Below are positions 10,474 to 18,809 of a stretch of 64,000 nucleotides of DNA, in pieces (within the stretch, counting starts at the first letter, position 1; every line of letters starts with the position of its first letter). The translations under genes were made by a program, and so were the position numbers. A model generated the notes under the pieces. It was not told the origin of the DNA. It searched no databases and saw only the letters and a list, made by a program, of their open reading frames with translations. This DNA comes from Desmonostoc vinosum HA7617-LM4 (GTDB lineage Bacteria > Cyanobacteriota > Cyanobacteriia > Cyanobacteriales > Nostocaceae). The DNA lies in NCBI GenBank assembly GCA_019359515.1, contig JAHHHC010000023.1:33915-97914 (forward strand). Reading direction: 5' to 3'.

Positions 10474-10518
10474 AGGAGATGGGTATCGATCAACATAATA
10501 CCTATCTCCTAATTTTTT
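10474..10518 (+). terminator. Rho-independent terminator after the polymerase-like gene
   Basis: A 13-base stem (10474-10486 with 10498-10510, one G-T mismatch) closes an 11-base loop. Two bases later comes a run of six T (10513-10518). It lies 33 bases after the stop at 10441 and has the form of an intrinsic terminator, so the gene at 10953 probably has its own promoter. Confidence 0.8.
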
Positions 10519-10654
10519 ATTACTCTCTTAAATAATTCGTAATTCGTAATTCGTAATGACGCTCGATGACTCGCTACCGCTGCGCTAACGTAATTCGTAA
10601 TTAAATGAGTAATATCATGTCCGGCTAATCACTTGTTATAAAAATTTCTCCCTT

Positions 10655-10760
10655 GTCCCCCTTCGGGTGACGCTCGCAAGCTCGCTAACGCTGCGCTAAC
10701 GCAGTCGCCTGCGGAGGGAAACCCTCCTTTACTCGCTGTCTCACCGCGTCTCCCTATCTC
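10655..10760. repeat. Dispersed GC-rich repeat, copy 1
   Basis: About 100 bases almost identical to 14137-14222. Shared blocks include GGGTGACGCTCGCAAGCTCG and GAGGGAAACCCTCCTTTACT. This copy has 11 extra bases (an additional GCTGCGCTAAC). Several short hairpins can form. The rest of 10519-10952 holds AATTCGTAATTCGTAATT-type repeats and no supported gene; a 65-codon frame here reads through the repeat and is rejected. Confidence 0.85.
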
Positions 10761-10952
10761 CGCGTCAGCCAAATCATAAGTCTTTAAACGGACATGATAT
10801 AAATACAAATAGCGTTGCATAAGCATTGGTAGGTTGGGGTTTAGTGTAATAAAATCATGACTAATTTACACAATAGAAAACCCTGTTATGGCAACTAAGC
10901 TCACAAATACTATAAAACAGTTTAAAAATTTGCAATCATAAAAGGCATTTAT

Positions 10953-12074
10953 ATGAAAGCAATAGTTGTGATGCCGTTAGCCGAACAAAAAGGTGGCGGT
11001 GAAATGATGCTTTGGGATTTGATGCAGCAGGGACGTAACGCAGGTGTTGAGTGGTTGGTAATCTTTTTAGAAGACGGCCCGATGGTTGCACAAATCCAGT
11101 CCCTTAGCATTGATACGCGAATTGTCAAAATCGGTCGTCTGCGTCAATTTCACCGTTTGATTGTTGCAGTTTTTAGGATAGCAGCGATCGCCCGTCGTGA
11201 AAAAGCAAATGTAATAGTCAATTGGATGTGGATTACCCATATATCGGGAGGTCTAGCAGCGATGCTAGCGGGGATACCTGCTGTGTGGTATCAACTAGAA
11301 GTACCAACTGACAAGGCTTGGTTAGTGCGGCTTGCTACTCTATTACCTGCGCGTGCAATTATCACCCTCTCCCAAGATGGTAAACAGGCACAAGCGCAGA
11401 TTTGGCCCCACAGACCAACAGCCTTAGTCTACCCTGGTGTAGCATTAGACAGATTTGAACCTTCTAGCCTACCTTCTGCTGAACAAGCACGACGAAAGTT
11501 AGGTTTGCCATTGCATGGGCCATTAATTGGAATTGTTGGACGATTGCAGCGATGGAAGGGAATGCATGTATTAGTGCAAGCAATGCCGAAAGTATTGCAA
11601 AAGTACCCAGATGCTCATTGTGTAATAGTTGGGGGAAAGCATGATTTAGAACCAGACTATGAAGACTTGTTAAAAGCAGAGATAGCAGCTTTGGGGTTAA
11701 ATCAGCGGGTAATTATGGCTGGGCTACAGCGTAATATCCCAGAATGGATACAAGCAATGGATGTATTCGTTCATGCATCGGATCAAGAACCATTTGGAAT
11801 AGTGATTATTGAAGCTATGGCTCTTGGTAAACCAGTAATTGCGGGTAATGCCGGAGGCCCAACTGAGATTATTACTAACGGTGTCAATGGAATGCTAACA
11901 CCCTATGGCGATGCAGCTCAGTTGGCGATCGCTATTATCCGCTATCTTGATGAACAAGAATTTGCTCAAAGTGCCGGAGTAGCAGCGCGACAGCGTGCCC
12001 TAGATTTCTCTACACAACGTTATGCTCAAAACTTTATCAATACACTTCGTTCTGTAATTCTAGGTGTCTCGTAG
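10953..12074 (+). CDS. GT4-family glycosyltransferase
   Basis: A 373-residue GT-B transferase with AEQKGGGEMMLWDLM at the N-terminus, VGRLQRWKGMHVLVQAM in the donor domain and the E-x7-E site EPFGIVIIEAMALGKPV. It is separated from the polymerase-like gene by a terminator and a repeat-filled 510-base gap, so it is probably transcribed on its own. AAAGGCATTTAT precedes the ATG and could serve as a weak ribosome site. It is the last gene of the left-hand glycan cluster; the next genes face the other way. Confidence 0.9.
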   Translation: MKAIVVMPLAEQKGGGEMMLWDLMQQGRNAGVEWLVIFLEDGPMVAQIQSLSIDTRIVKIGRLRQFHRLIVAVFRIAAIARREKANVIVNWMWITHISGGLAAMLAGIPAVWYQLEVPTDKAWLVRLATLLPARAIITLSQDGKQAQAQIWPHRPTALVYPGVALDRFEPSSLPSAEQARRKLGLPLHGPLIGIVGRLQRWKGMHVLVQAMPKVLQKYPDAHCVIVGGKHDLEPDYEDLLKAEIAALGLNQRVIMAGLQRNIPEWIQAMDVFVHASDQEPFGIVIIEAMALGKPVIAGNAGGPTEIITNGVNGMLTPYGDAAQLAIAIIRYLDEQEFAQSAGVAARQRALDFSTQRYAQNFINTLRSVILGVS

Positions 12075-12116
12075 ATAGAATAATAGTTTTTTCACACCGT
12101 TTTATTTAGCTCCAGA

Positions 12117-12656
12117 TCACAACTCAATTACAAAACTATCTCGCCGATGAAAGTCAGCCTCTGCACCTCGATGAGTTAACGCCCAGTAACTCACCGCGCT
12201 GTCTTGATTTTTGATGACAGTGGTAATGGCAACTTCAAGGGCTTGAGCTGCTGAAATGATTTTACTTAAATCGATATCTAAAGCCAGTGTCAAACTATCA
12301 AACTGCTGCTGCACACTAAACGGGAGTGTTGTAAAAGCTGTTTCCTCTTGCATTCCTTGACGATACCCATCAAAACGATAGATATTCCAGTGTCCAGCAG
12401 GCGACAAGTTAAATTCCCAATAGCGTTGAGAATTCTTGATGCCAAGAAAGAACTCAAAGCAAGTATCTTTCCATAACTCATGCTTTCGCACTGCTGTGTC
12501 TGATGGTGGAGTAATAACAACTTCTTGCAAGTTGCCCACTAGTGTGTGATTGATGCTCAATATATTAACATGTCGGGCGATATTACCTAAAATGTTTAAA
12601 TCCGGCAAGGACTCGCCAGAGGGGAAAGGTAGCAAATAAAATGACTGCTGGTTCAT
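12117..12656 (-). CDS. DOMON-like domain protein
   Basis: A 179-residue protein that fits the cyanobacterial family annotated as DOMON-like. It shows a KDTCFEFFLG segment, FNLSPAGHWNIYRFDGYR and a hydrophobic DLSKIISAAQALEVAITTVI stretch within an all-beta pattern. DOMON-like folds bind haem or sugars; no His or Met haem ligand can be assigned here and there is no signal peptide. Its start codon overlaps the stop of the phosphotransferase gene upstream by four bases (ATGA), which implies co-translation and a linked function, perhaps on a carbohydrate. Confidence 0.7.
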   Translation of the reverse strand: MNQQSFYLLPFPSGESLPDLNILGNIARHVNILSINHTLVGNLQEVVITPPSDTAVRKHELWKDTCFEFFLGIKNSQRYWEFNLSPAGHWNIYRFDGYRQGMQEETAFTTLPFSVQQQFDSLTLALDIDLSKIISAAQALEVAITTVIKNQDSAVSYWALTHRGAEADFHRRDSFVIEL

Positions 12657-13771
12657 TTCACGTCTTGGATGATGGCACGAATCTTGGTTTCTTGAGATTC
12701 GATACTCTCGGTAAGCTTAAACTGAACTAGTGCCCTCGCGAGGTTGTGTTCTGGATGCTTGACTTTGAAGTAGATATTTCCTGCTAAATAATCAGCAAAG
12801 AATCTCAGCCCTAATTCAAAAGCAATGAGACGAATCGCATCGTACATGTAGATATAGTCATTTTCTGTAAGAAACGCCTTCGCCACAGAGAGATAACCAG
12901 TTAAAATTTCTTGACACAATTCAGTATCAAAATATATATCTTCCCATGCTGTGGTTTCTTCTCCAGCAGGATTACAGCCCGATCGCAAACAATCGCCAAT
13001 GTCGTAATGTACCAGACCAGGTTTAACAGTATCAAGATCAATGACACTGACAGCTTTTTGAGTAGCAGTATCAAACATCACATTATTGATTTTAGGATCG
13101 CCATGCATCAAGCGTAACGGTAGCTTACCTTTGGTTTTGGCATTTTCTAATACGTGTGCCAAGAGTTGGCGATCGCTAACAAATTGTAAGCAATAATTAA
13201 CTTCAGGAGATTGACGCACACTAGTTTTTGTCAAAACTTCGTTGTAATGTTGAAGGTAAAGAGGTGTGATATGAAACCCTACAAGGGTGTCGGCAAGTTT
13301 TTCCGGCGACAGGTCACTAATGAGATTGTGGAACATCCCCAAAGCATAGCCAATTTCTTGGGCGTGTGAGCTGCTTTGCATGGTGTCAAAAGATTGCGAG
13401 GCTGAGATAAAGCTAATCGCTCGCCAAAATGAGCTGTTAGTATCTCTCCAGTAGTCTTGAGCATTTTTAGTTGGCAATACGCGCGGTACTTCCCAGCGGC
13501 GGTTAAGAGGACTGCATTGTAAACGCTGACGAACATGATCAGTATAGGCACGCATATTCTGCATGATCAGTTCGGGCTGACGAAATACCCGCATATTAAT
13601 TCTTTGTAAAACAAAATGCTTTTCTGCTGAAGCATCCAATGTTACCAGGAAGGTATCATTGACATTACCACTTCCAAATGCTTGAACGCTTATCACCTTA
13701 CCTTGAAGCGCGAATTGATCAGCAATAGCAACAAGATGATCTGTACCCTGTGTTTTCAATTCTTCTGTCAT
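12653..13771 (-). CDS. APH-family small-molecule phosphotransferase (sugar kinase-like)
   Basis: A 372-residue kinase-fold protein. The N-terminus has FGSGNVNDTFLVT and HFVLQRIN, resembling N-acetylhexosamine 1-kinases of the phosphotransferase (APH) family. The catalytic loop is LMHGDPKINNVMFD (Brenner-type HGD with a downstream Asn), and the metal-binding motif is VIDLDTVKPG. The substrate is probably a sugar or amino sugar rather than an antibiotic; this is inference from the N-terminal similarity. It overlaps the DOMON-like gene by four bases, forming a two-gene unit. Confidence 0.8.
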   Translation of the reverse strand: MTEELKTQGTDHLVAIADQFALQGKVISVQAFGSGNVNDTFLVTLDASAEKHFVLQRINMRVFRQPELIMQNMRAYTDHVRQRLQCSPLNRRWEVPRVLPTKNAQDYWRDTNSSFWRAISFISASQSFDTMQSSSHAQEIGYALGMFHNLISDLSPEKLADTLVGFHITPLYLQHYNEVLTKTSVRQSPEVNYCLQFVSDRQLLAHVLENAKTKGKLPLRLMHGDPKINNVMFDTATQKAVSVIDLDTVKPGLVHYDIGDCLRSGCNPAGEETTAWEDIYFDTELCQEILTGYLSVAKAFLTENDYIYMYDAIRLIAFELGLRFFADYLAGNIYFKVKHPEHNLARALVQFKLTESIESQETKIRAIIQDVK

Positions 13772-13890
13772 GTTTGTGTTTGACCTGCACTACTCCTCAC
13801 GTAATTGCACAAAGGCAATAGGGCATATAGTAGCGCAAGGGAATGGAGAATGGGGACGCGGGGACGCAAAGACGCGGGGAAAATTTCCCG

Positions 13891-13913
13891 GTCACTGAGC
13901 GAAGTCGAAGTGC
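13891..13913. repeat. 23-base dispersed repeat, copy 1
   Basis: The 23 bases starting GTCACTGAGCGAAGTCGAAG and ending TGC occur identically at 37981-38003. The ends CACT and AGTG are complementary, giving a small hairpin. The function is unknown. It sits among GC-rich repeats between the kinase gene and petL. Confidence 0.8.
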
Positions 13914-13941
13914 ATCCCCTCCTATCCTGCAACAAGGTCGA

Positions 13942-14037
13942 TTAGATTATCTTGGCAGTACGCAGACCGAAAAACAGACCAAGAGCTATACCAAAGAACA
14001 AACCCAAGAAGACGATGTAGGCAATTATTGCAAACAT
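13942..14037 (-). CDS. petL: Cytochrome b6f complex subunit VI (PetL), 31 aa
   Basis: A very short gene of 31 codons plus TAA, with the product starting MFAIIAYIVFLGLFFGIALG and ending LRTAKII. It is one hydrophobic helix followed by a short basic tail. This is the length and pattern of cyanobacterial PetL, a small single-helix subunit that stabilises the b6f complex in thylakoid membranes. A good ribosome site, GGAG, lies 10 bases before the ATG. PetM and PetG were considered, but the tail LRTAKII and the length of 31 fit PetL better. It is monocistronic, between repeat blocks. Confidence 0.85.
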   Translation of the reverse strand: MFAIIAYIVFLGLFFGIALGLFFGLRTAKII

Positions 14038-14136
14038 TTATTTTTTCTCCACAATACTTCACTAAATCTATTGAATCATTTGGGATGAGGAATAGGGAAT
14101 GGGGAATTGGGAATTGGTTCCAAAATCTTTAAACGC

Positions 14137-14222
14137 GTCCCCCTTTGGGTGACGCTCGCAAGCTCGCTAACGCAGTCGCCTGCGGAGGGAAACCCTCCTT
14201 TACTCGCTGTCTCACCGCGTCC
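14137..14222. repeat. Dispersed GC-rich repeat, copy 2
   Basis: Second copy of the repeat at 10655-10760, in the same orientation and lacking the 11-base GCTGCGCTAAC duplication. It fills most of the 310 bases between petL and aroB. No gene is supported in that gap; a 67-codon frame reads through the repeat. Confidence 0.85.
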
Positions 14223-14347
14223 CCGTATCTCTCTATCCCCACGTTGTTCAAAACGCTAAATCTCAAAAACCTACACCTGTCAACCCTCATCCCCCCTTTT
14301 CAAGATTGCGATAGAATACAGCCCACAGGCGCTTTTTGGGTTGGGTA

Positions 14348-15439
14348 ATGACTTCTGTAATTAGTGTGAATCTACCAGAGCAGTCTTATGAGATTGCGAT
14401 CGCATCTGCAAGTTTAGATCAATTAGGTGAACGGATGAGCAGTTTAAACCTGGGCAAAAAGGTACTGCTGGTTTCTAACCCGACTATTTTTAAATATTAT
14501 GGGGAAAAAGCGATCGCATCTTTAAAATCTGCTGGATTTGAAGTTGCTAGCTGCACTCTCCCACCAGGTGAACGCTACAAAAACCTCAACTCTATCCAAA
14601 AAATCTATGACGCTGCTTTGGAAAACCGTCTAGAACGTTCCTCGACAATGGTGGCTTTGGGGGGAGGTGTAGTTGGTGATATGGCTGGCTTTGCAGCAGC
14701 AACTTGGCTACGAGGGATTAATGTGGTGCAAGTGCCTACCACTCTCTTAGCAATGGTAGATTCGGCAATTGGTGGCAAAACAGGTGTTAATCATCCCCGT
14801 GGTAAAAACTTGATTGGGGCATTCCATCAACCACGTCTGGTGTTAGTTGACCCCGCAGTGCTAAAAACTCTGCCGATGCGGGAATTTCGAGCCGGAATGG
14901 CAGAGGTGATTAAATACGGCGTCATTTGGGATGCAGAATTATTCACTCAGTTAGAAGCAAGTAAACGCCTCGACCAACTCCGCTATGTAAAAGCTGATTT
15001 GGTGGATTTCATATTAACGCACTCTTGTCAAGCAAAAGCTGATGTTGTCGGCAAAGATGAGAAAGAAGCCGGACTGCGGGCAATTCTTAATTATGGTCAT
15101 ACCATCGGTCATGCAGTGGAAAGCTTAACTGGTTATCGTCTAGTAAATCACGGTGAAGCAGTCGCTATTGGCATGGTAGCAGCAGGAAAAATCGCCGTGG
15201 AACTAGGACTATGGCAAAAAGAAGATACAGAACGGCAAAATATTTTAATTCAAAAAACGGGTTTACCGACTCAGTTACCAGATGGGTTGAATATTGAAGC
15301 AATTATAGACTCGTTACAATTAGACAAAAAAGTTAAAGCGGGTAAAGTCCGGTTCGTTTTACCAACGCAGATTGGTGTTGTAAAAGTTACTGATGAAGTG
15401 CCTTCAGATGTTATTCGCCAAGTATTGCAAGGAATGTAG
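14348..15439 (+). CDS. aroB: 3-dehydroquinate synthase
   Basis: A 363-residue AroB from the ATG at 14348; an in-frame TTG 12 bases earlier is less likely. It converts DAHP to 3-dehydroquinate, step two of the shikimate pathway, using NAD and a metal. Visible signatures are the NAD-binding [20 protein letters not shown] region, [20 protein letters not shown], and the metal ligands in [23 protein letters not shown] and [11 protein letters not shown]. Length and motif order are normal. It is probably monocistronic; proA starts 270 bases later. Confidence 0.97.
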   Translation: MTSVISVNLPEQSYEIAIASASLDQLGERMSSLNLGKKVLLVSNPTIFKYYGEKAIASLKSAGFEVASCTLPPGERYKNLNSIQKIYDAALENRLERSSTMVALGGGVVGDMAGFAAATWLRGINVVQVPTTLLAMVDSAIGGKTGVNHPRGKNLIGAFHQPRLVLVDPAVLKTLPMREFRAGMAEVIKYGVIWDAELFTQLEASKRLDQLRYVKADLVDFILTHSCQAKADVVGKDEKEAGLRAILNYGHTIGHAVESLTGYRLVNHGEAVAIGMVAAGKIAVELGLWQKEDTERQNILIQKTGLPTQLPDGLNIEAIIDSLQLDKKVKAGKVRFVLPTQIGVVKVTDEVPSDVIRQVLQGM

Positions 15440-15709
15440 TTAAATTGCGATCGCCACGGTTAACTTTTAAGTAATTAATTATGTGTGCGATCGCGTTCAA
15501 ATAAACCTCCCAAATACTATATACTTAGGAAGATTTTCGCGCAAGTTAATGTGTTGTAAAATACGTGGCAGCAGGCTAGGTAAATCTTGATTTGAGAGCA
15601 TAAGTTTATGACTTAAACCACAACTTATACTTACGATGCCGTTGGTCAAAGGTTGGTAGGATAAGGAAAGGCAAAGTATTATTGCCATATTTAAAAGTTT
15701 TTGTGTGAC

Positions 15710-17014
15710 ATGACTATTACTGATGTTACTTCCCCTTTAATTACGAGCGCTCAACACACTCGCCAAGCTGCAAGTTCGCTGGCGATTCTCTCTACTGAAG
15801 CAAAAAATCAAGCGCTCGCAATGATCGCTCAAGCTTTAGAATCAGCAAAAGATGAAATATTGCAAGCAAATCTTGTAGATTGCCAAGCTGCTGTTGATGT
15901 CATTCCCAAACCACTTTACAAGCGTTTGCAGCTAGATGAACATAAACTAAGAGATGCGATCACCGGAGTACAAGATGTAGGCAAGCTAGCAGATCCGGTA
16001 GGTCAAATACAAATTCACCGCGAACTTGATACTGGCTTAGTTCTGAAGCGAATCACTTGTCCTTTGGGTGTTTTGGGAATTATTTTTGAAGCACGTCCAG
16101 AGGCAGCAATTCAAATAGTTTCGTTGGCTATTAAGTCTGGTAATGGTGTAATTCTCAAAGGTGGTAGCGAAGCTGTTCGTTCTTGTGAAGCAATTGTTAA
16201 AGCAATTAAACAAGGTTTATCTCAAACTGCTGTTAATCCCGATGCAGTGCAATTGTTAACAACTAGAGAAGAAACTCTAGAACTTTTGCAGTTAGATAAA
16301 TATGTCGATTTAATTATTCCTAGAGGGTCTAACTCTTTTGTTAGGCTTGTGCAGGAAAATACTCGGATTCCTGTATTAGGACATGCTGATGGCATTTGTC
16401 ATCTTTATGTAGACAAAGCTGCTGATATTAGCAAAGCAATTACTATAGCAGTTGATGCCAAAGCCCAATATCCTGCTGTTTGTAATGCAATCGAAACTTT
16501 GTTAATTCACCAAGCGATCGCACCTGAATTTTTACCAAAAGTTGCTGAAGCTTTGCAAGCACGTCATGTAGAATTAAGAGGCGATAAACGCACTCTAGCA
16601 ATTTTACCAAACATTGCCACAGCAACAGAAACAGATTGGGAAACAGAATATAGCGATTTTATTTTGTCAATTAAGATTGTAGAGTCTTTAGAAGATGCGA
16701 TCGCTCATATTAATCAATATGGTTCTCGTCATACCGATGCGATTATTACCGAAGATGTCACTACTGCTGAAGCTTTCTTTGGACTAGTAAATTCAGCTGG
16801 AGTATTTCACAATTGCTCTACCCGTTTTGCTGATGGTTTCCGCTATGGTTTTGGTGCAGAGGTAGGGATTAGTACTCAACAAATGCCGCCTCGTGGCCCT
16901 GTTGGTTTAGAGGGATTAGTAACATACAAATATCAAATGACTGGTGATGGTCATATTGTTGCAACCTACACCGGAGAAAATGCCAAGTCATTTACTCATC
17001 ATGATTTAAGCTAA
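15710..17014 (+). CDS. proA: Gamma-glutamyl phosphate reductase
   Basis: A 434-residue ProA from the ATG at 15710, with an upstream in-frame TTG at 15701 as an alternative. It reduces gamma-glutamyl phosphate with NADPH to glutamate semialdehyde in proline synthesis. The aldehyde-dehydrogenase fold shows [18 protein letters not shown], the catalytic cysteine in [10 protein letters not shown] and the conserved [19 protein letters not shown] end region. No proB is adjacent. A 48-base perfect palindrome follows the stop by 26 bases. Confidence 0.97.
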   Translation: MTITDVTSPLITSAQHTRQAASSLAILSTEAKNQALAMIAQALESAKDEILQANLVDCQAAVDVIPKPLYKRLQLDEHKLRDAITGVQDVGKLADPVGQIQIHRELDTGLVLKRITCPLGVLGIIFEARPEAAIQIVSLAIKSGNGVILKGGSEAVRSCEAIVKAIKQGLSQTAVNPDAVQLLTTREETLELLQLDKYVDLIIPRGSNSFVRLVQENTRIPVLGHADGICHLYVDKAADISKAITIAVDAKAQYPAVCNAIETLLIHQAIAPEFLPKVAEALQARHVELRGDKRTLAILPNIATATETDWETEYSDFILSIKIVESLEDAIAHINQYGSRHTDAIITEDVTTAEAFFGLVNSAGVFHNCSTRFADGFRYGFGAEVGISTQQMPPRGPVGLEGLVTYKYQMTGDGHIVATYTGENAKSFTHHDLS

Positions 17015-17040
17015 CGTGCCTTACATCTGCACAGTCTTTG

Positions 17041-17088
17041 GTTATTGGTGTCATTTGTCATTAATTAATGACAAATGACACCAATAAC
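17041..17088. repeat. 48-base perfect palindrome downstream of proA
   Basis: Each half is 24 bases, starting GTTATTGGTGTCATTTGTCA and meeting at TTAATTAA, with no mismatch and no spacer. As RNA it would fold to a very long stem. No T run follows (next bases are AGAAAATTAAC), so it is not a classical terminator, though it may still end or stabilise the proA transcript. TCATTTG and TGACA units resemble the STRR heptamers of these genomes. Confidence 0.9.
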
Positions 17089-17142
17089 AGAAAATTAACA
17101 TGTATATAGTCAAAGAAAATAATCGGGTTGAACTCACACAAT

Positions 17143-17358
17143 TCAGTTCAAAGAACCATAGAAGTCGTTGGGATCTAAGTCCACAGGAAATAAAAACATT
17201 TCCTTATTGATTAGCAGTGCCTCATAACAAAGCTTAACTGCCTTATTTAGGGTGCAGAACTTGATTGGAACCCATTTACTATTGGAGAAAAAGTAAACAA
17301 CGACTCGAATCGGTGTAGACTCTTCCAACGGAAGTGGAATTTGCCAAGGTGAAAGCAT
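17143..17358 (-). CDS. Small hypothetical protein
   Basis: A 71-codon frame with ordinary codon use. The product starts MLSPWQIPLPLEESTPIRVV and has no membrane helix or Cys motif; it is mildly amphipathic with FYG near the end. No strong ribosome site is visible (GAG 14 bases before ATG). I do not recognise a family. It stands alone between the proA palindrome and a repeat-bearing gap, facing away from the J-domain gene. It may be real, but the evidence is limited to the frame. Confidence 0.45.
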   Translation of the reverse strand: MLSPWQIPLPLEESTPIRVVVYFFSNSKWVPIKFCTLNKAVKLCYEALLINKEMFLFPVDLDPNDFYGSLN

Positions 17359-17733
17359 AGAATATAAAACTCATTTTTATGTACTTATAATTAATTCTTA
17401 TAGCAACACACGTTTATCGCCACTGTCCTAAGTCAGACTTTTGTGGTATATCCAATGAGTGGTCTATTACACAATACGGTTCAATTAAGTGTTTAGCCTT
17501 AAATGTTGTATTAAAAAGAACTCTTGTGGGATGGGCGTCTTGCCCGTCCGTGGCGGGTATCTTGACTGTTCCGCAAGAAAGTTTATTACAACATTACAAC
17601 ACATAACTAAGCTGTATTAAGAATCCGCTGGTTAGGGATCATGTATCATCAATTAGGTATCTTCTTTGAGCATTGATTTAACGACTTTGATAGTTCTGTC
17701 ATTTTTTACCCTTTGAACTTACATACGTCTTCT
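17359..17733. other. Gene-free gap with a dispersed hairpin
   Basis: A 375-base AT-rich gap between divergent genes. It contains AACTCTTGTGGGATGGGC followed by a GGGCGTCTTGCCC hairpin near 17517-17550. This is related to the ACTCTTGTGGGGTGGGC block at 43626-43642 and the inverse copy near 46862-46891. No gene is supported. The promoters of the genes at both sides presumably lie here but could not be assigned. Confidence 0.6.
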
Positions 17734-18789
17734 ATGCCTAGAAAAACCCCATCCCACTCGACTACCACAACACCACTGGCTCTCTCTGAATTACATATCC
17801 GTCTAGAGACTCTAGAAAAAGAACACCAATCGCTACTGAAACAGATTAAGAGAAAGCGGACAGAACTAAAGAACTTTGTTGAACAGATGCGTTCTTTAGC
17901 CACGGATGTATTTCATCGAGCCACGCCTAGTTTCCAAAAAATGGCAGAGCTAGATAAAGAAATCCACACTCTGTTTAATGAAATTTTTTCCACCAGAAAG
18001 TTTGGTAAACAAACCCAAAAAAATATAGAAGCAATTTACCATAGCCTTCAGATGGCAGGAATCATCAGTCCAAAATCTCAGAACGAACAGCCAGATACAG
18101 AAATAGACGAACTGTTTGAAAACTCCGAGCCAGAAGATGATTTTTCGCAAGAAAACGCTGAATATCGCCATCAAAATTGGCAAGCACAACAGTTTCCTGA
18201 ATCTCCGTCTGTAGCTAGAACAGATGAATCTAGAAAAATTCGTCAAACATTTCTGAGGTTAGCTGAAATCTTTCATCCTGATAAGGTAAAAGACAGCGAA
18301 ACCCAGATGTACCATACAGAGATTATGAAGGAAATTAATAAAGCCTACCAAGATGGAGATTTGGCACGACTTTTAGAAATTGAACGACAGCAACAAGTGG
18401 GCGAAACTATTGACTATAATAGCGAGGATGATTTAACACGAAAATGTAGAAGTTTAGAACAGCAAAATGAAATTCTCCAAACTCAATATGAAAACTTGAA
18501 AAGGGAACTACGTCTAGTAAAAAATACTCCAGAAGGAGCAATAGTTTCTGATTCTCGTAAAGCTGCTAAAAAAGGCATTGATCCTATTGGACAGATGTTA
18601 GAAACAATAGAAGATCAGATTCATGTAATTACAGAAATTCGTGATTTTGTCAATAACTTTAAACAAAAGAATATTACTATTAAAGAATTTCTCAATGGCC
18701 CAGCTATTCTGCGCTCTTTGAATCAAGAAATTATGGAAGATATGCTTGAGCAGATGTTATCAGAATTAAATGGGATAGTGATATTTTGA
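17734..18789 (+). CDS. Coiled-coil protein with internal J domain
   Basis: A 351-residue protein from the ATG at 17734; an upstream TTG at 17713 is in frame but unlikely. Residues 18-55 and 228-265 are heptad-rich coiled coils, and residues 120-140 are acidic. Between them, residues 166-215 form a J-domain-like unit with the HPDK motif at 181-184. J domains stimulate the ATPase of Hsp70 (DnaK). There is no Gly/Phe region or zinc domain, so this is not DnaJ itself but a class-III-type adaptor that would bring DnaK to a specific client. The client is unknown. It stands alone. Confidence 0.75.
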   Translation: MPRKTPSHSTTTTPLALSELHIRLETLEKEHQSLLKQIKRKRTELKNFVEQMRSLATDVFHRATPSFQKMAELDKEIHTLFNEIFSTRKFGKQTQKNIEAIYHSLQMAGIISPKSQNEQPDTEIDELFENSEPEDDFSQENAEYRHQNWQAQQFPESPSVARTDESRKIRQTFLRLAEIFHPDKVKDSETQMYHTEIMKEINKAYQDGDLARLLEIERQQQVGETIDYNSEDDLTRKCRSLEQQNEILQTQYENLKRELRLVKNTPEGAIVSDSRKAAKKGIDPIGQMLETIEDQIHVITEIRDFVNNFKQKNITIKEFLNGPAILRSLNQEIMEDMLEQMLSELNGIVIF

Positions 18790-18809
18790 ACTACCGAACT
18801 TAGGAAATA

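Noticed and set aside
10629..10826. 65-codon minus frame
   Set aside because: It reads through a dispersed repeat that is duplicated at 14137-14222.
13780..13815. ACTCCTCAC motif resembling the Yfr1 small RNA core
   Set aside because: The flanking stem-loops and terminator of Yfr1 are not present; only a short word matches.
13843..14088. 81-codon plus frame over petL
   Set aside because: It is the antisense shadow of petL and repeats; petL has the family pattern and the ribosome site.
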